Assembly: GCA_003694225.1 (NCBI GenBank)
Contig: RFKT01000199.1
Location: 1 to 6,925, forward strand
Reading direction: 5' to 3'
Source of the DNA: Candidatus Dadabacteria bacterium
Lineage (GTDB): Bacteria > Bdellovibrionota_C > UBA2361 > J135
Length of the DNA stretch: 6,925 nt
Part shown: positions 1 to 6,184 of the stretch, piece by piece
Layout: every line of letters begins with the position of its first letter
Numbering within the stretch: the stretch's first letter is position 1
Translations under genes and position numbers: made by a program
The notes under the pieces: model-generated
What the model was told of the DNA's origin: nothing
Seen by the model: the letters and a program-made list of their open reading frames with translations, nothing else
Databases searched by the model: none

Positions 1-689
1 ACCATGACGAGACAAGACCAACCTCTTCTAACCCAAAAAGAGACGCTCCTACAATAATCATTAGGGACACAGAAGAGGCCCAAATACTCTCTGATTTTAT
101 TTTGGAGAGGAGATCCCCTCAGACATTTTCAGATCTTTTTGATGGGCGATATTCTCCTGATTTCTCTGTTTCTCGGGATCTTAGACGTATAGGGGTCGTA
201 AACCAGACTACGATGCTTGCAACAGAGACTCAAGCTATAGCGGATCTGTTAAGGAAGGCTATGCTAGAGAAGTACGGCGAGGACAATATTGCATATCACT
301 TTGCCGACACTAGGGACACCCTTTGTTATGCCACATCGGAGAATCAGCGGTCTGTTTTTGGATTGATAGAGTCAGGCGGAGATCTTGCTATTATAGTTGG
401 AGGTTATAACTCCTCAAACACGTCTCATCTTGCAGAGCTTTTTTCTGGCAAAATGCCCGCTTATCATATCAAGGATAGCAGTGAGATTATCAGTAGAGAT
501 ACAATTCGCCACCTTGTGCAGGGTAAGGGGGTTATTGAAACGGAGGGGTGGCTTCCTAAAGGAAAGGAGCGTATCTCTATTTTGCTTACGGCCGGTGCAA
601 GCTGTCCTGATGTGCTTGTAGAAGATGTGATATATCGCATCGCTGAGTTATTTGGGGTTTCCTTTAAAGTTGAAGATGCTATTGCGTAG
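1..689 (+). CDS. ispH: 4-hydroxy-3-methylbut-2-enyl diphosphate reductase (LytB/IspH), 5'-truncated by window edge
   Basis: IspH is the cytosolic [4Fe-4S] enzyme that performs the last MEP-pathway step, reducing HMBPP to IPP and DMAPP. The frame (codons beginning at base 3) is open from the window edge to the TAG at 687-689, so the TTG at 102 is an internal codon, not the start. Visible family motifs are: HDET at 3-14, corresponding to the substrate-binding His and proton-relay Glu (E. coli H124/E126); VNQTTM; DTLCYAT, whose Cys (324-326) is the third cluster ligand; GGYNSSNT, the diphosphate-binding SSN; and TAGASCPD, with the last active-site Ser. The first two cluster cysteines must lie upstream, outside the window. 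The HDETRPTSS stretch and the longer spacing match the long IspH form of cyanobacteria and plants better than the E. coli form. Oddities: the usual RQ after the third Cys reads NQ, and a Cys follows the last active-site Ser. It heads the visible part of a tightly spaced block with the kinase downstream. Confidence 0.96.
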   Translation, partial: HDETRPTSSNPKRDAPTIIIRDTEEAQILSDFILERRSPQTFSDLFDGRYSPDFSVSRDLRRIGVVNQTTMLATETQAIADLLRKAMLEKYGEDNIAYHFADTRDTLCYATSENQRSVFGLIESGGDLAIIVGGYNSSNTSHLAELFSGKMPAYHIKDSSEIISRDTIRHLVQGKGVIETEGWLPKGKERISILLTAGASCPDVLVEDVIYRIAELFGVSFKVEDAIA

Positions 690-697
690 GTGAATGG

Positions 698-1687
698 ATG
701 CAAAAAAAAGGCGTTTTTGGAATAGGGCATGCCCTAGTTGATATTATCGTGCGGGTGAGCTTTCAACAACTTGACGGTCTTGCTGATTATAAAGGCGAGA
801 TGAGGCTTGTCTCTGAGGAAGATCAAAAAAAGATGCTTTCTACAATTTCTTCTTTGGATCAAAGCCTTGTAAGCGGAGGCTCTATGGCAAATTCCGTCAT
901 CGTTGTAAGTCAACTTGGAGGAGATGCATATTACTGCGGGGCTTTAGGAGATGATGTTTATGGGGCATTTTTTGTAAATGAATTTGAATCATTGGGGATT
1001 CAGATAGAAAATAATCGCATTCAAGGTGGGGGCACGGGAACATGCCTTGTACTGGTTACTCCTGACGGAGAGCGCACTATGAGCACTTCTTTGGGAGTTT
1101 CTTCTCAGATTACAGAAGGTTTTATCAATGAATCACACCTTAAATTGTCTCAATGGCTTTTTATTGAAGGGTATCTTTTATCTGAAACAGATACTGGTTG
1201 GAAGACAGCCCTTTATGCGGCAAAAAAAGCGAAGGACTTGGGCACTCAGGTGGCTTTGACATTTTCAGATGTGTTTATAGTTGACTCTTTTCGAGAGAGG
1301 CTGGATGAGATAATTGAATATACAGATCTTATCTTTTCTAATGAAAAAGAAGCCGCCGCATATACAGGAAAAGAAAAAGGGGAAGATAGCCTCCATGTTT
1401 TACGCAGCAAAGCGTCCAATGTGGCGCTAACCTTAGGGGAACGGGGCGTTATCGGCGTATATGAGGGAGAAGAGTTTCAAGTGCCTGCTTTTGCCTGCAA
1501 GCCTTTGGATCTTACTGGAGCAGGAGACGTTTTCTCAGGAGCTTTCCTGTACGGTATAACTAACGGCTATACTCCTGAAATAAGTGCAAGGGGCGCCAAT
1601 TATCTGGCTATGAAGGTTATAACGCAGATCGGAGCAAGGCTTAAGGGGGATATAAGGGCCGATTGGCGGCATGCAACGAAGCAGTGA
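698..1687 (+). CDS. PfkB-family carbohydrate/nucleoside kinase, adenosine-kinase-like
   Basis: A 329-residue ribokinase-fold (PfkB) kinase, predicted to phosphorylate a nucleoside or sugar hydroxyl with ATP in the cytosol. The N-terminal strand GIGHALVDI resembles the G-N-A-L-V-D-I opening of bacterial adenosine-kinase-like members, with His in place of the usual Asn. The di-glycine substrate-lid motif SGGSMANS is at about residues 59-66 (G60, G61, N65). GTGTC and TPDGERTMSTSLG near residues 108-132 are typical of the adenosine-kinase branch. The C-terminal PfkB signature DLTGAGD ends in the catalytic base Asp277, followed by a GAFLYG helix. The length is normal for the family and no motif is broken. 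The ATG is 8 nt after the ispH stop, with an AGGTGA ribosome-binding-like stretch at 688-693, which supports translation from one mRNA. The exact substrate cannot be fixed from sequence; adenosine, inosine/guanosine, ribose or fructose-type substrates are all possible, with a nucleoside most likely. Confidence 0.92.
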   Translation: MQKKGVFGIGHALVDIIVRVSFQQLDGLADYKGEMRLVSEEDQKKMLSTISSLDQSLVSGGSMANSVIVVSQLGGDAYYCGALGDDVYGAFFVNEFESLGIQIENNRIQGGGTGTCLVLVTPDGERTMSTSLGVSSQITEGFINESHLKLSQWLFIEGYLLSETDTGWKTALYAAKKAKDLGTQVALTFSDVFIVDSFRERLDEIIEYTDLIFSNEKEAAAYTGKEKGEDSLHVLRSKASNVALTLGERGVIGVYEGEEFQVPAFACKPLDLTGAGDVFSGAFLYGITNGYTPEISARGANYLAMKVITQIGARLKGDIRADWRHATKQ

Positions 1688-1716
1688 TGCTTGGGCAGAG
1701 ATATTTCGGATGAGAT

Positions 1717-3282
1717 ATGGCAGAGACTTCAAAGGAAGAAGGGGAGCTTAACCTTGAAGAGGCGTTTAAGGTCTCTACCGAGGGGTTTGTCCTTACTGGT
1801 TATGTTACACCTGACAAGCTTAAGCTCTTTGTCTCCCTTGAGCATGTCAAAGACGAAGAACAAACTAAAGATCAAGATAAAGAGGAAGGGAATAAGACTG
1901 CATCAGAAGAAAGCGGAAAGATAGAGGTAAATTCCGAGTTGATAGAGGCATTGATCGGGCAATATGTGGACAAAAAGAGGATAAGCAAGCTTGTAATCGA
2001 TGATATTGTGAGGACATTTAATGAAGGAAAGGATAGTCCTCCCAGGAGGATCTTAAAGGGGATTCCTCCTATTAAGGGGCGTGATGGAAAGCTGCTGCTT
2101 TTAGTAAGGAAGATGACAGGCAGCGGAGAAGTTTATGTCGATGATAAAGGATGGGCTGATTTCCATACAGTTCATCTCTTTGACAATATAAGGGAGGATG
2201 ACGTTATAGGAAGAGTTTATCCCCCCAAGCCCGGAAGGCATGGAATGGATGTCTTTGGCAATGTTATACAATCAGAGCCGGGCGAGCCCGCCCAGTATAA
2301 GCTCGATGACACTATCTTAGAAGCCCCTGTAAGAGCGGGAAAAACCTACAGTGAATTGCGTGCTAAAGCGGAGGGGTATCTTGTAGAAGAAGATGGGAAG
2401 CTTAGGATCTCAGATGAATTAAGGGTTACAGGCGAGCTTGATTTTGAGTTCGGCAAGATTGATTTTGTGGGCAAGGTGGCTGTAACTGGTTCTGTTCAGC
2501 AGGGATTTAACATAAACGCCGAAAAGGGGATATTTATAGATGGCTCTGTAAACGGTGCTAGCCTTACAAGCCTTAAAGGCCCTGTCGTTGTAAATGGCTT
2601 TGTCTTTGGAGGAAGCGATGCAAGGATTATCTCTGGGGAAAGCTTTAGGGCTCAGATTGTGCAGGAGGTAAATGCAGATATTCGCGGGGATATTGTTATT
2701 GAAAAGGAAGCTAGAGATTCAATACTAAGGACTGATACCGCACTTTTTATGGCTCAGGGGGTCCTTTTTGGCGGTGTTGTATATGCCGTTTGCGGTGTTG
2801 AGTGCGGCACTATCGGCACAGAGGGAGAGGTAGAGACAGTTATAGAACTTTGCAATAATATAGAGGCAACAGCGGCATACGCAGAGCTTCAAAATAAGAT
2901 CAAAAGCCACGACAAGGCTATTGAATTAATGGAGCTTCATCTGGGGCCTTATGCAAAAAATCGCAAAAGAATTGAATTTTTGAAGGAAGAGCATAAAAAG
3001 AAGATCTTAGGGATGCTTAAAAAGTACGACAAGGTAGTAGCCTCAAAGGAGGCACTGTTAAAAGAGCGTGAGGAGATGCTCTCAGGCGCTCGGGCAAGCC
3101 TCGTTCAGAGGGTGAATGTGATGGAAAAGATCTATCCCGGGGTTATAATGAGATCCGGCTCTATTGAGTTTAAGGTAAGGGAAGTGATTGAGGGGCCGTG
3201 CACATTTGATTTTGTTCCAGATGAGGGGAGGTTCGAAAAGGGAGAGCTTCAGCCTCTGGTATGTGAATTTGAGGAAGAGTGA
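1717..3282 (+). CDS. FapA/DUF342-family protein (beta-solenoid, coiled-coil)
   Basis: A 521-residue member of the DUF342/FapA family. These proteins combine an N-terminal FapA_N domain, a right-handed beta-solenoid like that of polymer-forming proteins, and a coiled coil. In Vibrio, FapA has been linked to flagellar or polar assembly; in most bacteria the role is unknown. Here the N-terminal domain spans about 10-230 and is interrupted by a Lys/Glu/Asp-rich low-complexity insert at about 45-70. The solenoid spans about 235-375, with repeated G-x-V turns such as VGKVAVTGSVQ and GIFIDGSVNGASL. A charged helical region (about 380-470) reads as a coiled coil, and a beta-type tail begins at KIYPGVIMRSGS (about 471) and runs to the end. 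There is no signal peptide or membrane segment, so it is probably cytosolic. The ATG at 1717 is the first possible start because an in-frame TGA sits at 1711-1713; a weak GGATGAG at 1708-1714 may serve as ribosome binding site. No flagellar gene is nearby, so a flagellar role is not supported by context. Confidence 0.9.
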   Translation: MAETSKEEGELNLEEAFKVSTEGFVLTGYVTPDKLKLFVSLEHVKDEEQTKDQDKEEGNKTASEESGKIEVNSELIEALIGQYVDKKRISKLVIDDIVRTFNEGKDSPPRRILKGIPPIKGRDGKLLLLVRKMTGSGEVYVDDKGWADFHTVHLFDNIREDDVIGRVYPPKPGRHGMDVFGNVIQSEPGEPAQYKLDDTILEAPVRAGKTYSELRAKAEGYLVEEDGKLRISDELRVTGELDFEFGKIDFVGKVAVTGSVQQGFNINAEKGIFIDGSVNGASLTSLKGPVVVNGFVFGGSDARIISGESFRAQIVQEVNADIRGDIVIEKEARDSILRTDTALFMAQGVLFGGVVYAVCGVECGTIGTEGEVETVIELCNNIEATAAYAELQNKIKSHDKAIELMELHLGPYAKNRKRIEFLKEEHKKKILGMLKKYDKVVASKEALLKEREEMLSGARASLVQRVNVMEKIYPGVIMRSGSIEFKVREVIEGPCTFDFVPDEGRFEKGELQPLVCEFEEE

Positions 3283-3314
3283 ATTTCTTTTGTGCAAATA
3301 TATTTTTGCTCTAT

Positions 3315-3319
3315 AGGAG
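3315..3319 (+). promoter_or_regulatory. Shine-Dalgarno site of the CBS-domain gene
   Basis: AGGAG lies 7 nt before the ATG at 3327. It fixes the start and gives the CBS gene its own good translation signal even though it is only 44 nt from the upstream stop. Confidence 0.8.
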
Positions 3320-3326
3320 TTAAGCT

Positions 3327-3848
3327 ATGGAAAAAGATCCCAAAACTGAAAACGGCATGACAAAGAATGGCTATGAGGCGCTGTTAAGGGAATCTTCTGA
3401 CTCGTACTTTGGAGTCCTATCCTCAGACTTTTTGCAGCAATCTCTCGGGGTTTTAAGCTCCACAGAGCCAGTATGGGTGCATGAAGATGATACCGTTATG
3501 GATGTGATTAATGTTTTAAAGGAAAATAAGATAGGCTCTGTTGTGGTGACTGATGAAGATGGAAAGATTAAGGGGATCTTTACTGAACGCGACTGCTTAA
3601 CCAAGGTTTTAGGTACCGATCTCGATCTATGTGAAACGCCTATAAGCGAGATTATGACTAAAGACCCTGTAACACAGCCTATTACGGCCACTATCGCTTA
3701 TGCACTTCATCTTATGAGTTGGGGCGGATTCCGGCATATCCCCATTGTGGATGATGACGGTGTCCCTATCGGCATGGTATCCGTAAAAGACTTTGTGGAG
3801 TTTATCGTAGAAAAAATGGACAAGGATATAGGAAAGCTTAAATCGTGA
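3327..3848 (+). CDS. Tandem CBS-domain protein
   Basis: A 173-residue protein made almost entirely of a CBS pair (Bateman module), preceded by about 45 residues of polar N-terminal extension that I do not recognise. CBS1 covers about 48-98 (TEPVWVHEDDTVMDVINVLKE, then GSVVVTDEDG and GIFTERD). CBS2 covers about 106-165 (ISEIMTKDPVTQ, then FRHIPIVDDDG and GMVSVKD). The G-h-x-T/S-x-x-D elements at 83-89 and 149-155 are the usual ribose/phosphate contacts of adenine-nucleotide-binding CBS pairs, so both sites look competent to bind AMP, ADP, ATP or a related ligand. No catalytic or DNA-binding domain is fused, so it probably acts as a free-standing energy or nucleotide sensor on a partner protein; the partner is unknown. 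AGGAG at 3315-3319, 7 nt before the ATG, supports this start. It follows the DUF342 gene after 44 nt without an obvious terminator and is likely the last gene of the block. Confidence 0.93.
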   Translation: MEKDPKTENGMTKNGYEALLRESSDSYFGVLSSDFLQQSLGVLSSTEPVWVHEDDTVMDVINVLKENKIGSVVVTDEDGKIKGIFTERDCLTKVLGTDLDLCETPISEIMTKDPVTQPITATIAYALHLMSWGGFRHIPIVDDDGVPIGMVSVKDFVEFIVEKMDKDIGKLKS

Positions 3849-3970
3849 TCTCCGGAATCTATTAAAATTACCTGTAGTTACAATAGGATATCTTTTCTTG
3901 GATACATTTTTCCCTGTTTGTGACATAACATCCCTAGACGTGGGGAGTCCCTTCTTTAAGTGTGTTGGCT

Positions 3971-3983
3971 GTTAAATATTAAC
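3971..3983. repeat. 13-nt pseudo-palindrome upstream of the secreted small protein gene
   Basis: GTTAA-ATA-TTAAC is a perfect 5-bp inverted repeat with a 3-nt spacer. It ends 24 nt before the start codon of the small secreted protein and just before its ribosome binding site. Its position would suit an operator or an mRNA 5' end element, but an AT-rich repeat this short can arise by chance. Confidence 0.35.
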
Positions 3984-3992
3984 TACTACTGG

Positions 3993-4000
3993 TTAGGAGG
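3993..4000 (+). promoter_or_regulatory. Strong Shine-Dalgarno site that decides the start at 4008
   Basis: TTAGGAGG is the best ribosome binding site in the window, 7 nt before the ATG at 4008. It shows that the in-frame GTG at 3960 is not the start. Starting at 4008 also places a canonical signal peptide at the N-terminus. Confidence 0.88.
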
Positions 4001-4007
4001 ATTGGCT

Positions 4008-4421
4008 ATGAAGAAGTTTATTGCTTTACCCGTGTTTGCTCTTTCATTGGTTTCTTTTCTGCCTAGCGTTTACGCTCAAGACTGCCCTCAGATTTTAGAT
4101 AACTACAGGCAGGATTCTCTAGCTGTAATCGCTGATGCAAGAGCGGAGGCGACAGCGCTGAGAGATCTTTTGATTGAGGAGATAAACAGCGAGTATGACA
4201 AGTTTAGCGCAAAAGCAGATGCCGCCGAAGGGCAGGTAAACAGCGATGATTTTAAGGGAGCTGATAAAACGGCTAAGTCAGTAGAGAGAGGATTCAAGGC
4301 ATTTATTAAATCTATCCTTAAGAGAGCTAAAAGCGGATGGAAAACCTCTTATAAGGGGATAAGGCAGGATGTTAAGAGTTTAAGGAAGCAATATCCAACT
4401 GTAAAGCAGTGCTTGCCTTAA
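4008..4421 (+). CDS. Small secreted, helical two-cysteine protein of unknown function
   Basis: I do not recognise this 137-residue protein. It opens with a clear Sec signal peptide: MKK, a hydrophobic core at about residues 4-19, and VYA before Gln24, predicting cleavage after Ala23. The mature chain of about 114 residues is rich in Lys, Asp, Glu and Ala, with no Pro between about residue 28 and residue 129, and reads as long amphipathic helices. It turns from acidic or mixed in the first half (residues 35-65, with AVIADARAEATALRDLL) to strongly basic in the second (about 84-128). Only two cysteines exist, Cys26 and Cys135, at the two ends of the mature protein; a disulfide that closes the chain or links subunits is possible. 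Cys26 does not sit in a lipobox at the cleavage site, so a lipoprotein is unlikely. It stands alone, with a strong ribosome binding site before it and a strong terminator after it, which suggests an abundant product. A periplasmic helical-bundle protein is the safest description. Confidence 0.85.
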   Translation: MKKFIALPVFALSLVSFLPSVYAQDCPQILDNYRQDSLAVIADARAEATALRDLLIEEINSEYDKFSAKADAAEGQVNSDDFKGADKTAKSVERGFKAFIKSILKRAKSGWKTSYKGIRQDVKSLRKQYPTVKQCLP

Positions 4422-4446
4422 CCTTTAAATGACCAATTTTCTGCTT

Positions 4447-4475
4447 AAAAAAGGGGGCTTTTGCCCCCTTTTTTT
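4447..4475 (+). terminator. Intrinsic (rho-independent) terminator of the small secreted protein gene
   Basis: A GC stem GGGGGC (4453-4458) pairs with GCCCCC (4463-4468) around a TTTT loop. It is extended by an A6 tract (4447-4452) that can pair with the following T tract (4469-4475). This gives a 12-bp hairpin followed by U residues, 25 nt after the stop codon. The A tract on the other side means it could also act in the reverse direction, though no gene there needs it. Confidence 0.95.
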
Positions 4476-4509
4476 GTTCATAATATAAAGAAATTTTTAA
4501 GGCACACTG

Positions 4510-4538
4510 TTGAGTAAGATAGGGATAACAATTAATAT
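4510..4538 (+). promoter_or_regulatory. Candidate sigma-70 promoter for the bitopic membrane protein gene
   Basis: TTGAGT (4510-4515) and TAATAT (4533-4538) are separated by 17 bp; each matches the consensus at 4 of 6 positions. An alternative -10, TATAAG at 4536-4541, matches better but would give a 20-bp spacer. The site lies just after the upstream terminator and about 60 nt before the ATG at 4601, where a new promoter is expected. Confidence 0.45.
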
Positions 4539-4554
4539 AAGAGAGTAATTTAGC

Positions 4555-4580
4555 GTTTTTTAGCCGAGGTTTTTTAGCCG
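4555..4580 (+). repeat. Tandem 12-bp T-rich repeat in the 5' leader
   Basis: GTTTTTTAGCCG occurs at 4555-4566 and again at 4569-4580, separated by AG, giving a 14-bp period. A degenerate partial copy (ATTTAGCG) ends at 4555, and a T5 run follows at 4581-4585. The repeat lies between the candidate promoter and the start codon at 4601, so it would be in the 5' leader of the mRNA. A protein-binding site, a U-rich translation enhancer or simple slippage could explain it. Confidence 0.7.
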
Positions 4581-4600
4581 TTTTTATAAGGTATTCTTAG

Positions 4601-5638
4601 ATGGTTAAAAAGAGAAGGCCTTCTGTAGTAAGAGGGGCTAATATATTTGAAGACATAGCTATCTGGATTAAGACGATGGATCTAAAAAACCTCGTATTTG
4701 CTGTGATTACACTGGCTATAGTGGTTGTAGCCATATTTATGCCGGAGCTTTTTACGGTTAAGGAGGGGCAGAGAGAGATTTCTAGTAGAGAAGTTCAGAT
4801 GCCTGAAAAAGAGGCTCAAGGCCCGAAGGCTTCTTTAGGGATAAAATCTGATCTTTCGCCGCTAGATAAAGTTCTTATCTCCTTAAAACAGCCGAGAAAG
4901 AAGGCCGCCCGACAAGATCACACAAAACAGGGTCTGCCTGAAGAGGCTAAACCCGCAACATGGGAGATGATACTTCACGGAAAGTATAGAGACGTTCTTA
5001 TAAGCGCAAGAAATAGAGCATATATTATTGCCGATAACCTTAGTGTAAATGATCTCAGATCAAGATATGCCCTTTTTGATTTTGCAAACAGCATTAATTT
5101 TGTCCTTTCAGGTCCACAAAGGATACTTTCAGCTCCTGAGGCTTTGGCTTATCTAGAGGCACAGCGCCTTAAGGTTACCCGCGCCTTCGAAGAGGATGGA
5201 GTTGGAAGAAAGCTTATGAGATCATGGAGGACTGTAGCCTTAGATGCTACAAGGGCGCTTGATAGGATGAGAGCCAAAGGAGATTTCGGCATCTCTGGAC
5301 GGTACAGATTTTCTATAGTATTGACAAAGGTAAAACTTAATAAGCGTTCCGGAGCTGTAACTGTAAGGGGGCTTATAAAGGGGGAGAATATAGAAAGGGT
5401 TGAGCTTTTCAGAAACGGGATAATGCTACAAGAGGTCCTGAAAGGTAAGCCACGAAGGAGAGGGAAGTATATGAAGTTTCACTTTAAGTATCCAAAAGGA
5501 ACTGGAGTTTATGCGCTTAGGGTTGTAGACAAGGAGGGAAGCTTTTATGAGAGAAGGTTTCGCTTTTTCGGGGCAAAAAAGAGTTGGGCACTAAATCAAG
5601 CCCTTCCTATGAGAGAAGTCAAGTGGGTTAGGTTTTAA
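4601..5638 (+). CDS. Bitopic membrane protein with C-terminal Ig-like region, function unknown
   Basis: I do not recognise this 345-residue protein as a named family. A basic start (VKKRRPSVVR) and about 29 residues precede one hydrophobic segment at about 30-49 (NLVFAVITLAIVVVAIF). By the positive-inside rule this places a short tail in the cytoplasm and the rest outside the inner membrane. A charged linker rich in Lys, Glu and Gln runs from about 53 to 120. A probably helical region (about 121-228) contains ALFDFANSINFVL and ALAYLEAQRLKVTRAFEE. A beta-rich C-terminal region (about 235-323) has the pattern VTVRGLIKG-ENIERVELFRNG ... FHFKYPKGTGVYALRVVDKEGSFYERRF. That resembles single bacterial Ig-like domains, with strand, strand-NG turn, then G-Y-L-V-D-x-x-G, but this is resemblance only. 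The ATG has a weak AAGG (4588-4591) before it. The gene is its own unit, with a promoter candidate and a tandem repeat upstream, and it converges on the next gene. A cell-envelope or secretion-accessory role is a guess. Confidence 0.82.
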   Translation: MVKKRRPSVVRGANIFEDIAIWIKTMDLKNLVFAVITLAIVVVAIFMPELFTVKEGQREISSREVQMPEKEAQGPKASLGIKSDLSPLDKVLISLKQPRKKAARQDHTKQGLPEEAKPATWEMILHGKYRDVLISARNRAYIIADNLSVNDLRSRYALFDFANSINFVLSGPQRILSAPEALAYLEAQRLKVTRAFEEDGVGRKLMRSWRTVALDATRALDRMRAKGDFGISGRYRFSIVLTKVKLNKRSGAVTVRGLIKGENIERVELFRNGIMLQEVLKGKPRRRGKYMKFHFKYPKGTGVYALRVVDKEGSFYERRFRFFGAKKSWALNQALPMREVKWVRF

Positions 5639-5724
5639 GCCGTTCATTTTGACAGAGAAAATAGCCATAATCTTTTGATTGAAATAAAACACCGCTTTTA
5701 GGAAGTAGAGATTAAGTTATCGAA

Positions 5725-6147
5725 CTAAATGTAATCAACTCTTTTTTTCTTTCTCTTTCGGTTTTTTAGCTCTTTTCTGTAAATCTCCTGAATATTATCC
5801 ATCTCTTTATCTACGAAATCCATAACTCCCATTTTTGTAAGATACCGCTTGATCTCACTTTTCCTCATTGGAACCACAGCAGGGTGATCGGTGATTACTT
5901 CTAAGTTAGAAGGAAGGTTTTTTATAACTATAATCTCTTCACCATCCACCCTTGCCCTAAGCTCAAGATATTTAATTAATATCTCTTTTTTAGAGGCAAG
6001 CTCGTTTAGTGCCTTTTCACTCATAGGGGTGCCGAAGGGGCTGTTACACTCTGGATACACAACCTTCCACTCCATAAGGGGATGCATCCGTTCAAGCCAA
6101 TTAAGCTCTTCCTCTTCAAATTCTTCTTCGTCTCCGTTCTCTGCCAT
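5725..6147 (-). CDS. Charge-segregated 140-residue hypothetical protein
   Basis: I do not recognise this gene. The protein is cytosolic by appearance, with no signal peptide or membrane segment. Its first 15 residues are nearly all Asp/Glu (GDEEEFEEEEL), followed by a small Trp/Pro region (NWLERMHPLMEWKVVYPEC, with PFGTPMSEKAL after it). A mixed helix/strand centre covers about 43-110 (ELASKKEILIKYLELRARVDGEEIIVIKNLP). The last 30 residues are helical and end in a Lys/Arg run (NRKRKKKRVDYI). One cysteine is present. The reading frame is closed by an in-frame TAG 15 bp before the ATG, so 6147 is the first possible start, although no good ribosome binding site lies close to it; GGATAA is about 20 nt away. 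It is the only gene on the - strand, converges with the membrane-protein gene (86 bp between stops, no clear terminator) and diverges from the protease gene. Amino-acid composition looks like a real protein, while the opposite strand of the same bases gives a Ser-rich shadow. Confidence 0.75.
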   Translation of the reverse strand: MAENGDEEEFEEEELNWLERMHPLMEWKVVYPECNSPFGTPMSEKALNELASKKEILIKYLELRARVDGEEIIVIKNLPSNLEVITDHPAVVPMRKSEIKRYLTKMGVMDFVDKEMDNIQEIYRKELKNRKRKKKRVDYI

Positions 6148-6184
6148 ATCTAAATAGCGCTAAAGTTTATCCTTGCTAATATTT

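Noticed and set aside
102..104. TTG as the start codon of ispH.
   Set aside because: The frame is open to the window edge and the upstream codons encode conserved IspH sequence (HDETRPTSS), so the gene begins before the window.
3371..3691. 106-codon - strand frame and other antisense frames over the CBS, DUF342 and ispH genes.
   Set aside because: All lie within genes with strong family motifs on the + strand and have Ser/Thr-rich shadow composition.
3931..3952. TCCC...GGGGA.TCCC arrangement that could form two alternative short hairpins, considered as a terminator or attenuator after the CBS gene.
   Set aside because: Stems are only 4 bp, one would need a 1-nt loop, and no proper U tract follows.
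3960..4007. In-frame GTG start giving a 16-residue N-terminal extension to the small secreted protein.
   Set aside because: It has no ribosome binding site and would bury the signal peptide, whereas ATG 4008 has TTAGGAGG at ideal spacing.
4520..4533. TAGGGATAACAATT resembles part of the lac operator and the first 11 bases of the I-SceI homing endonuclease site.
   Set aside because: Neither site is complete; the lac operator's other half and the rest of the I-SceI site are absent. AT-rich chance similarity next to a promoter candidate is enough to explain it.
5891..6157. 88-codon + strand reading frame opposite the 140-residue protein.
   Set aside because: Its product is a Ser/Phe/Ile-rich mirror of the Asp/Glu-rich - strand protein, with no ribosome binding site or domain. 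It is a shadow.
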